This document shows positions 1-6,468 of a stretch of DNA of 13,202 bases, one piece after another. The position numbers were made by a program, and so were the translations under genes. The DNA comes from an uncultured Flavobacteriales bacterium (GTDB taxonomy: Bacteria; Bacteroidota; Bacteroidia; Flavobacteriales; BACL11): assembly GCA_950069165.1 (NCBI GenBank), contig CATMIT010000038.1, forward strand, positions 1 to 13,202, read 5' to 3'. Each line of letters starts with the position of its first letter. Positions within the stretch are counted from its first letter, which is position 1. The notes below the pieces were generated by a model. It did no database searches and was not told where the DNA came from. It saw only the letters and a list, made by a program, of their open reading frames with translations.

Positions 1-1
1 A

Positions 2-217
2 GACATTTTCAATATCACTTTTTCAAGTATTGAGATTCAAAATTTTGAAGTAAAGATAGTAAACTTATTAGGTGAAATAATCTTTACTGAAAACAAGAAA
101 GAATTTGTTGGTCAGTACACCAAACAATTTGACTTAGCAACTTACCCTAAAGGAATCTATATGTTAGAGATTGAAACCAATAGTGGGGTTGTCAATAAGA
201 AACTGATATTACAGTAA
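2..217 (+). CDS. C-terminal end of a type IX-secreted protein (Por secretion-tail sorting domain), 5' partial
   Basis: Only the last 71 codons are in the window; the reading frame is open from the left edge to TAA at 215-217. The visible part has the pattern of the type A type IX secretion sorting domain: a strand-rich stretch (EVKIVNLLGEII), then polar residues, then LATYPKGIYMLEIET, and a final VVNKKLILQ. In this family the tail is recognised by the type IX translocon in the outer membrane and usually cleaved as the protein is exported or attached to the cell surface. The cargo domain lies upstream, so its function cannot be stated. The domain is confined to Bacteroidota and relatives and is one of the best taxonomic clues here. 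Recognition is from the sequence pattern; confidence in the domain is high. Confidence 0.88.
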   Translation, partial: DIFNITFSSIEIQNFEVKIVNLLGEIIFTENKKEFVGQYTKQFDLATYPKGIYMLEIETNSGVVNKKLILQ

Positions 218-269
218 AAAGATAATTTGATAAACTAAAAATAAGTATATCTTTTTGAGGGCTTTTTCC

Positions 270-277
270 TATCTTTG
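270..277 (+). promoter_or_regulatory. Bacteroidota-type -7 box upstream of fabG
   Basis: TATCTTTG matches the TAnnTTTG -7 consensus of Bacteroidota exactly. It would start transcription about 10-15 nt before the ATG at 296, giving a very short leader. A TTTG lies at 254-257, but only 12 nt upstream, too close for the usual 19-21 nt spacing to a -33 element. Only the -7 part is therefore supported. Confidence 0.5.
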
Positions 278-295
278 AAACTTCAAAAATAACTT

Positions 296-1042
296 ATGAA
301 ATTATTAGAAGGGAAAACTGTAATTATAACTGGTGCCAGTAGAGGTATCGGTAAAGGGATAGCGGAGGTGTTTGCCAGGCATGGAGCAAATATTGCTTTT
401 ACTTACCAATCATCTGATGAAAAAGCAAAAGCTTTGGAAAAAGAATTATCTGCAAATGGCTGTAAAGTAAAGGGCTACAAATCAGATGCATCTAATTTTG
501 ATGCTGCACAAAAATTAGCAGATGCGGTAATAGAAGAATTTGGCAGTATTGATGTGCTAGTGAACAATGCTGGAATCACAAAAGATAATTTACTAATGCG
601 AATGAGTGAAGCGGATTTTGATAGTGTAATGCAGGTAAATATGAAATCGGTTTTTAACCTTACAAAAGCCGTAATGCGCCCAATGTTAAAACAAAGAAAA
701 GGATCAATTATTAATATGAGTTCGGTGGTTGGTGTAAATGGTAATGCTGGTCAAGCTAATTATTCGGCTTCCAAAGCTGCAATTATTGGTTTTACAAAAT
801 CAGTTGCTTTGGAGTTGGGCTCACGAAACATAAGATGCAATGCCATTGCACCCGGCTTTATTGAAACTGAAATGACAGAGGCATTAGGGGAAGAGCAAGT
901 AAATGCGTGGAGAAATTCTATTCCCCTAAAAAGATGTGGGACAACAGAAGATATTGCCAACACTACTTTGTTTTTGGCCTGTGATATGTCGGCTTACATT
1001 ACCGGCCAAGTATTGAATGTATGCGGAGGAATGCTGACATAA
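296..1042 (+). CDS. fabG: 3-oxoacyl-[acyl-carrier-protein] reductase FabG (SDR family)
   Basis: FabG reduces 3-oxoacyl-ACP to 3-hydroxyacyl-ACP with NADPH in the elongation cycle of type II fatty acid synthesis, in the cytoplasm. The 248-residue protein is the usual length and has every classical short-chain dehydrogenase motif. The cofactor loop TGASRGIG is at residues 12-19 and NNAG at 90-93. The catalytic tetrad is Asn115, Ser143, Tyr156 and Lys160 (YSASK), offset by +5 from E. coli FabG. PGFIETEM at 186-193 is typical of FabG rather than of sugar or steroid SDRs. The ATG at 296 follows a -7 box and has no clear Shine-Dalgarno sequence. No other fab gene is nearby; the next gene starts 4 nt downstream, so the two are probably co-transcribed. 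A FabG-like paralogue with another substrate cannot be excluded, because SDRs are numerous. Confidence 0.92.
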   Translation: MKLLEGKTVIITGASRGIGKGIAEVFARHGANIAFTYQSSDEKAKALEKELSANGCKVKGYKSDASNFDAAQKLADAVIEEFGSIDVLVNNAGITKDNLLMRMSEADFDSVMQVNMKSVFNLTKAVMRPMLKQRKGSIINMSSVVGVNGNAGQANYSASKAAIIGFTKSVALELGSRNIRCNAIAPGFIETEMTEALGEEQVNAWRNSIPLKRCGTTEDIANTTLFLACDMSAYITGQVLNVCGGMLT

Positions 1043-1046
1043 ACCC

Positions 1047-3089
1047 ATGTCTGGAATAAGCACAAATTTACCTTTCGGATTTATCTTTCTTGCCCTTATC
1101 ATTGGTTTTGGATATGCCTTTTTCTTATACCAAAAAGAGGATAAAATTGACAAGATTTGGCTAAAAAGAATTCTCTTTTCCTTCAGATTTTTAGTTGTTT
1201 CTTTTCTTTGTTTTTTGCTTTTAAGTCCGCTTGTAAATTCCTTGCAAAAACAAAAAGAAAAACCAATTCTAATCATTGTACAAGACGCCTCTTCTTCTGT
1301 AAAGGACTATAATATTTATGAAGACTTATCCCTTTTAGCAGAGCAAACAGAAAAAGATTTTGATGTATTCCCCTTTCATTTTGATGAGACAATCAAAGAA
1401 GGATTAACTAATGAAATGAGTGGTTTGCAAACTAATTATGCCAATTTGTTTGATGAGTTGGAAAGTAGGTTTTTAAACAGAAATGTAGCAGCTGTTGTAA
1501 TGGCTACTGATGGGCTTTATAATATTGGAGAAAATCCTATTTACAAGGCAAATGCTACAAATATTCCTATTTATTCTATTGCTTTGGGTGATACCATTCA
1601 GCAACAAGATCTGCTAATAAAAGATGTGCAATACAATGAAATTGCCTTTTTAGGAAATGATTTTCCTATTGCTGTTTTATTGGAGGGTCACCATTGTAAT
1701 AATAAAGTAGTAGAGTTGAAATTATATGATGGAAAATCACTTTTGCACAAACAAAAAATTATCATCAATAAAGATAAATTTCACTTAAAAATTCCATTAA
1801 AAGTATATGCAAAACAAACAGGATTGCAAAAATATACTTTGCAATTAAGTTACATTCAGTCAGAGAAAAATAAAGCGAATAATAAATATGAAATTTTTGT
1901 GGATATTCTTGATTCTAAATACAATATCCTCCTGCTTTCTGATAATTCTCACCCTGATATTGCAGCTTTTAAAAGCGTGTTGCTTAAAAACAAACATTAC
2001 AGTATTGAGGTAGAGAAACTAGAAAGTTTTTCAAAAAATATAGAAAAATATAATTTAATTGCACTTTTTGGAATTCCAACTAATTCTTATTCTGGGAAAC
2101 TAACAGAGATTATAAATTCGGATGTACCGCTTTTGTTTTTTGTAAATGCTAGAACAAATCTTACTTATTTTAATAATTTATATAAAGGGTTGGATATAAA
2201 AGGAAAAAATACAATGCAAGAAGTTTTTGTTTCTCAAAACGAGAATTTTTCATTGTTTACAATTTCCTCTGAATTATCAAAGTTTTTCTTTCAATCACCA
2301 CCCCTTTATGCCTATTTTGGTAATTACAAACTATCTTCTGTGGCGGAAGTATTGTTAAATCAGAAAATAGGAAAAATAACAACTGAAAAACCCATTTTGT
2401 TTTTTGAAAATTCTACAAATAAAAAAGTTGGGGTTTTTACTGGGGAAGGTTTTTGGAAATGGAAATTATTGGAGTATTCCAAGCAAAAAAACAGTAAAGC
2501 TTTTGATGAGCTTTTTTCAAAAATTGCACAGTATTTACTTATACAAGATGATAAATCTCATTTTCGCTTGCAGTATGAACATAAAATAAATGTAAATGTG
2601 CCAATTATTTTTGAAGCAGAATTTTACAATGATAGTTATCAGCCGGTAAATAAAAATGATATTTCATTAATTATAACTGATGATAATGGAAAAGAATATC
2701 CTTTTAATTTTTCAAAACTGAATAAGGCATACCATCTTAATGTAGGTGTTTTTCCTGTTGGGGAATATTCATTTACTGCAAAAGTGCTTGGCACTACTCA
2801 TGCTAAAAAAGGGAAATTTAATATTATTCCTTTCCAAGTAGAAATGCTACAAACCAAAGCAAATCATCAACTGCTTTACAATTTAGCTTTTCAAAGTGGA
2901 GGTAAATTGTTTTATGCCAAGCAGATGCAGCAGTTTTTAAGTGAAATTACTAATTCTGATCGAAACAAAATAATTATTCATTCAAAGGAAAAAGTGCAGG
3001 AAGTCATAAATATTCAATGGATTTTATTTACTTTGCTGTTGCTTATTTGCTCGGAGTGGTTTATAAGAAAATACAATGGACTTTACTAA
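1047..3089 (+). CDS. vWA-domain inner-membrane protein with a GATase1-like middle region, function unknown
   Basis: A 680-residue protein with two N-terminal membrane segments (about 8-28 and 41-63) and one at the C-terminus (about 656-673). The loop between the first two and the extreme C-terminus are rich in Lys/Arg, so by the positive-inside rule the large middle part should face the periplasm. Right after TM2 comes a von Willebrand A fold with a complete metal-ion-dependent adhesion site: DASSS at 80-84, a candidate Thr129, and ATDG with Asp155. A beta-rich segment follows (about 190-285). Then comes an alpha/beta region starting KYNILLLSDN (291-300), which resembles the degenerate class I glutamine amidotransferase-like domain common in such proteins; no catalytic Cys-His pair is recognisable. 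The architecture recalls Bat/aerotolerance and related vWA proteins, but the physiological role is unknown. It starts 4 nt after fabG, suggesting one transcript. No clear terminator follows it. Confidence 0.75.
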   Translation: MSGISTNLPFGFIFLALIIGFGYAFFLYQKEDKIDKIWLKRILFSFRFLVVSFLCFLLLSPLVNSLQKQKEKPILIIVQDASSSVKDYNIYEDLSLLAEQTEKDFDVFPFHFDETIKEGLTNEMSGLQTNYANLFDELESRFLNRNVAAVVMATDGLYNIGENPIYKANATNIPIYSIALGDTIQQQDLLIKDVQYNEIAFLGNDFPIAVLLEGHHCNNKVVELKLYDGKSLLHKQKIIINKDKFHLKIPLKVYAKQTGLQKYTLQLSYIQSEKNKANNKYEIFVDILDSKYNILLLSDNSHPDIAAFKSVLLKNKHYSIEVEKLESFSKNIEKYNLIALFGIPTNSYSGKLTEIINSDVPLLFFVNARTNLTYFNNLYKGLDIKGKNTMQEVFVSQNENFSLFTISSELSKFFFQSPPLYAYFGNYKLSSVAEVLLNQKIGKITTEKPILFFENSTNKKVGVFTGEGFWKWKLLEYSKQKNSKAFDELFSKIAQYLLIQDDKSHFRLQYEHKINVNVPIIFEAEFYNDSYQPVNKNDISLIITDDNGKEYPFNFSKLNKAYHLNVGVFPVGEYSFTAKVLGTTHAKKGKFNIIPFQVEMLQTKANHQLLYNLAFQSGGKLFYAKQMQQFLSEITNSDRNKIIIHSKEKVQEVINIQWILFTLLLLICSEWFIRKYNGLY

Positions 3090-3127
3090 AATAACAAATA
3101 ATTTAATAACTTAAAAAACAAACAATT

Positions 3128-3946
3128 ATGGAAACCAGAAAATTACCATCAGCAATCATAATAGGTATAGTAGGCTTTGTACTACTTACACTATTCGGAT
3201 CGAGCATGTTCTTAACCATTGATCCAGGAGAAAAAGGAGTACTTTTTAAGCGCTTTAGCGGAGGGCTCGATAAAGAAACCGTTTACGGCCAAGGATTTCA
3301 TATGATAGCACCATGGAATGACATGTACGTTTACAATGTTAAGATTCAAGAAAATTATGAAGCAATGGAAGTGTTATCCAAAAATGGGCTTGCAATAAAA
3401 ATTGATTTATCATATAGGTATAATGCCATTGATAACAAGATTGGATATTTACATGATAATATTGGTAAAGGCTATGTAAATAGTATTGTAAAACCAGAGA
3501 TTCGTTCTGTAACTAGGGAAGTGATTGGCAACTATTTACCAGAAGAACTTTATTCTACCAGAAGAGAGGCCATTGAAGATGAAATATTCGGCTATTTGAA
3601 AGAGAAAATTGAAAAGAATTATATCAATTTAGATGCTATTCTTATAAGGGACGTTACCCTTCCGCTTACCCTGCAAACTGCTATTGAACAGAAGTTAAAG
3701 CAAGAGCAAGAATCTTTGGAATATGAATTTAAAATAGATAAGGCAAGAAAAGAAGCTGAAAGAAAAGAAATTGAAGCAAAAGGTATTTTTGAATTTCAGA
3801 GAATTGTAAACAGAAGTATTACACCACAACTGCTTAAATGGAAAGGAATAGAGGCAACACAGGAAATTGCTAAATCACCCAATGCTAAAGTAATTGTAAT
3901 TGGTAATGGAGATGGTGACTTGCCAATTATATTAGGAGGGCAATAA
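3128..3946 (+). CDS. Prohibitin-like SPFH/Band 7 membrane protein
   Basis: A 272-residue protein with a single N-terminal membrane segment (about 9-30), followed by an SPFH/Band 7 domain (about 30-185). IDPGEKGVLFKRF (31-43) and GQGFHMIAPW (54-63) are the typical opening of a prohibitin domain, and VKPEIRSVTREVIG (121-134) is its conserved helix. A long charged helix rich in Lys, Glu and Ala (about 185-225) is the expected coiled coil used for ring assembly. The short tail ends NAKVIVIGNGDGDLP. Family members form large oligomers on the membrane and influence membrane-protein turnover, often with FtsH-type proteases; no protease gene lies nearby, so the partner is unknown. The gene starts 38 nt after the vWA gene with only AT-rich sequence between, so it may share that transcript. 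Domain assignment is firm, role uncertain. Confidence 0.88.
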   Translation: METRKLPSAIIIGIVGFVLLTLFGSSMFLTIDPGEKGVLFKRFSGGLDKETVYGQGFHMIAPWNDMYVYNVKIQENYEAMEVLSKNGLAIKIDLSYRYNAIDNKIGYLHDNIGKGYVNSIVKPEIRSVTREVIGNYLPEELYSTRREAIEDEIFGYLKEKIEKNYINLDAILIRDVTLPLTLQTAIEQKLKQEQESLEYEFKIDKARKEAERKEIEAKGIFEFQRIVNRSITPQLLKWKGIEATQEIAKSPNAKVIVIGNGDGDLPIILGGQ

Positions 3947-3951
3947 TAATT

Positions 3952-3983
3952 TTTGTTAATTCGCGTTCGCTAAAATAAGTTTA
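3952..3983 (+). promoter_or_regulatory. Candidate -33/-7 promoter for the small secreted protein
   Basis: TTTG at 3952-3955 and TAAGTTTA at 3976-3983 are separated by 20 nt, the preferred spacing for Bacteroidota housekeeping promoters. The -7 box differs from TAnnTTTG only in the last base. A start site near 3990 would leave a leader of about 14 nt before the ATG at 4004. No terminator hairpin is visible between the prohibitin-like gene and this site, so readthrough from upstream is also possible. Confidence 0.45.
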
Positions 3984-4003
3984 ACCAATAAAATAAAAAA
4001 ACA

Positions 4004-4429
4004 ATGAAGAAATTAATTGTAATTATGTTAGTAGCTATGATTCCTTTTATCACTATGGCTCAAAAAAGAAGTAAAAAAGATAAAAAAGCAAAGCAAGAAG
4101 TTAAGATTCCTACTGTAAACTTTATGGTAATTACAGGAATGTCTATCAAACCAGATATCAGTAAAGAAGAAATGATGGTGGAAATTACTGATAATGTGGA
4201 AGGAGCTCTTATGCGACAAAAACTTAGAGAAAAAGGTTTGAAGATTTCTTTTGATTTTGGCACGCAAGTTCCCAAAGAAATGAAAGAATTAATAGTAGAA
4301 GCTCGCAGATTACATTCTATGACTGATGCAGTGAATGTATTGACAAAACGGGGTTGGGAATTTTCTGGTTCTGATATTCAAACGGATGAAAATGTAACTT
4401 ACTATTATTACTACATGCAAAGGAAATAA
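4004..4429 (+). CDS. Small exported protein with a basic linker, function unknown
   Basis: A 141-residue protein. Residues 1-19 form a clear Sec signal peptide: MKK, a hydrophobic core, then TMA with likely cleavage before Gln20. There is no lipobox cysteine, so it should be a soluble periplasmic or secreted protein. The mature N-terminus is extremely basic, with Lys/Arg at most positions from 21 to 30. The C-terminal pattern, a helix ending NVLTKRGWEF (111-120) followed by a polar turn and YYYYYMQRK, resembles small DUF4177-like domains, where a Leu-Asn-x-x-Gly-Trp-Glu motif precedes a final aromatic strand ending in Lys/Arg. That resemblance is from memory and weak. It has its own candidate promoter at 3952-3983 and ends just before a strong hairpin at 4452. 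I do not recognise a specific family, and no function is assigned. Confidence 0.7.
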   Translation: MKKLIVIMLVAMIPFITMAQKRSKKDKKAKQEVKIPTVNFMVITGMSIKPDISKEEMMVEITDNVEGALMRQKLREKGLKISFDFGTQVPKEMKELIVEARRLHSMTDAVNVLTKRGWEFSGSDIQTDENVTYYYYYMQRK

Positions 4430-4451
4430 TTTTTCTCTTTCATAAAGAATA

Positions 4452-4475
4452 AAACCCAAGTGAGAGCTTGGGTTT
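4452..4475. terminator. Bidirectional intrinsic terminator between convergent genes
   Basis: A perfect 9-bp stem, AAACCCAAG (4452-4460) with CTTGGGTTT (4467-4475), closes a 6-nt loop. On the plus strand it is followed by ATTTTTTG. On the minus strand the stem is followed by a T-rich stretch (complement of 4441-4451). It lies between the plus-strand gene ending at 4429 and the minus-strand uvrB, whose stop codon (4476-4474) overlaps the base of the stem. It should terminate both transcripts. Confidence 0.85.
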
Positions 4476-6465
4476 ATTTTTTGCTTTTTAGTAGATTTTT
4501 TAGCTCAAACAATTCATCTCTAAGGTCTTTTGCCCTTATGAAATCAAATTCTTTTGCAGCAGTTTCCATTTTAGTTTTAGTTTGGTTGATTGCTTTCTGC
4601 AATTGCTTTTTTGATATATTTTCAATATCTAACTTTCTTATTTCTTCTGCATCAACTGAATAAGGATTTAGCTTTTTTACAAGGGCACTTTCTGCTCCTT
4701 TCGCTATTTGAGTAGGGGTGATGTTATGTTTTTTATTGTGTGCTTTTTGCCTTTTTCTTTTCATCAAATTATCATTTATGGCCTTTTGCATGGAGTTGGT
4801 TATTCTATCGGCATACATAATAACCAATCCGTTTAGGTTTCGTGCAGCCCTTCCAGCTGTTTGTATCAAAGCTTTTTCTGAGCGCAAGAATCCTTCTTTA
4901 TCCGCATCCATTATAGCTACCAAGCTTACTTCTGGAAGATCCAATCCCTCTCTTAATAGATTTACCCCTATCAATACATCAAACACTCCCTCTTTTAATC
5001 CACTTATAATTTCTACTCTTTCCAAAGTGGGCACATCCGAATGAATATACCGGCATTTAATGCTAAATTTACCTAAATATTTAGTGAATTCTTCAGCCAT
5101 TCTTTTCGTTAAGGTGGTAACTAAAACCCTTTCTCTTTTTTCAATTCTGATTCGAATTTCCTCTAATAAATCATCAATTTGATTACCACTTGGACGAACG
5201 CTAATTTCAGGATCGAGCAAGCCAGTTGGGCGGATGAATTGCTCTACAATTACACCATTGCATTTTTCAAACTCATAATCTCCAGCAGTTGCACTTACAT
5301 AAATAGTTTGGTTACACATTAATTCAAACTCCTCAAATTTTAAAGGGCGATTATCTAGGGCTGCAGGAAGGCGGAAGCCATGCTCTACCAAGGTTTCTTT
5401 TCTTGATCTGTCGCCACCGAACATTGCTCTTACTTGAGGTAAACTAACATGACTTTCATCAATTACTGTAATAAAATCATCTGGGAAATAATCCAACAGA
5501 CAAAAAGGACGTGTACCTGTTGATCTTCCATCAAAATATCTAGAATAGTTTTCAATGCCAGAACAATATCCTAATTCTTTTATCATTTCCAAATCAAATT
5601 CTGTTCGTTCTTTTATTCGCTTTGCTTCCGTTTTAAGTTCTAAATTTTGAAAATGTTCTATTTGCGCTACCAAATCATCTTGAATAATAGAAATAGCTGA
5701 CTGTATCTTATCTTTTGAAGCCACAAAAATACTTGCCGGATAAATACGAATTTGAGAAATATTTTCAAAAACATGCCCATTTTCTGGGTTAATACTTTCA
5801 ATTTCTTCAATCTCATTTCCAAAGAAGTGAATTCTAAAAGCAATATCGGTATAAGCAGGATAAATATCAACCGTATCTCCTTTAACTCTAAAATTTCCTC
5901 TTTCAAATTCCGCGTCTGTTCTACTGTAAAGTGCTGTTACCAATTTTTGTAACAAATGATTTCTGCTTATCAAATCACCACAATTTATTTCAATCATTCC
6001 AGCATTGAAATCTTCTGGATTTCCAATGCCATATATACAACTTACAGAGGAAACCACAATAATATCTTTCCGCCCAGAAAGCAGGGAAGAGGTTGTGTTT
6101 AGGCGTAATTTTTCAATCTCCTTATTTATCGAAAGATCTTTTTCAATATAAGTTCCTGTACTAGGTATGTATGCTTCCGGTTGATAATAATCGTAATAGG
6201 ATACAAAATATTCTACGGCATTGTTTGGGAAGAATTGTTTGAATTCACTGTAAAGTTGAGCCGCCAAAGTTTTGTTATGACTAAGCACTAAAGTAGGCCG
6301 ATTGACCTGCTTAATTACATTTGCTATTGTAAATGTTTTTCCAGAACCTGTTACGCCAAGTAAGGTTTGGAATTCTTCCCTTTCCATTAAGCCATCTACT
6401 AATTGTGTAATAGCTTGTGGTTGGTCGCCTGTTGGAGAGAATTTGGAAACTAATTCAAAGTTCAT
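4474..6465 (-). CDS. uvrB: Excinuclease ABC subunit UvrB
   Basis: UvrB is the damage-verifying ATPase of nucleotide excision repair: loaded by UvrA, it probes the strand with a beta-hairpin and recruits UvrC. The 663-residue protein is the standard length and complete. It shows the Walker A motif GVTGSGKT (37-44), the hairpin motif YYDYYQPEAYIP (90-101), the Walker B/DESH motif (336-339), helicase motif VI QTAGRAARN (536-544), and a C-terminal UVR domain (about 622-657) that binds UvrC. No key residue is missing. The ATG at 6465 follows the stop of the DUF349 gene after 3 nt, so it is the last gene of the operon and may be translationally coupled. No SOS (LexA) box is visible directly upstream, as expected for an internal operon gene. 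uvrA and uvrC are not in the window. Confidence 0.97.
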   Translation of the reverse strand: MNFELVSKFSPTGDQPQAITQLVDGLMEREEFQTLLGVTGSGKTFTIANVIKQVNRPTLVLSHNKTLAAQLYSEFKQFFPNNAVEYFVSYYDYYQPEAYIPSTGTYIEKDLSINKEIEKLRLNTTSSLLSGRKDIIVVSSVSCIYGIGNPEDFNAGMIEINCGDLISRNHLLQKLVTALYSRTDAEFERGNFRVKGDTVDIYPAYTDIAFRIHFFGNEIEEIESINPENGHVFENISQIRIYPASIFVASKDKIQSAISIIQDDLVAQIEHFQNLELKTEAKRIKERTEFDLEMIKELGYCSGIENYSRYFDGRSTGTRPFCLLDYFPDDFITVIDESHVSLPQVRAMFGGDRSRKETLVEHGFRLPAALDNRPLKFEEFELMCNQTIYVSATAGDYEFEKCNGVIVEQFIRPTGLLDPEISVRPSGNQIDDLLEEIRIRIEKRERVLVTTLTKRMAEEFTKYLGKFSIKCRYIHSDVPTLERVEIISGLKEGVFDVLIGVNLLREGLDLPEVSLVAIMDADKEGFLRSEKALIQTAGRAARNLNGLVIMYADRITNSMQKAINDNLMKRKRQKAHNKKHNITPTQIAKGAESALVKKLNPYSVDAEEIRKLDIENISKKQLQKAINQTKTKMETAAKEFDFIRAKDLRDELFELKNLLKSKK

Positions 6466-6468
6466 GAA

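Noticed and set aside
216..256. Inverted repeat AAAAAGATA / TATCTTTTT after the type IX-secreted gene, a possible terminator
   Set aside because: The arms match perfectly over 9 bp, but contain a single G-C pair and enclose a 23-nt loop, so the hairpin would be weak; chance in AT-rich DNA is likely.
926..1276. 116-codon minus-strand open frame across the fabG/vWA junction
   Set aside because: It overlaps two well-supported genes and shows no conserved features.
3090..3127. Possible promoter or terminator between the vWA and prohibitin-like genes
   Set aside because: The 38 bases are AT-rich with no TAnnTTTG box and no stem-loop; nothing can be supported.
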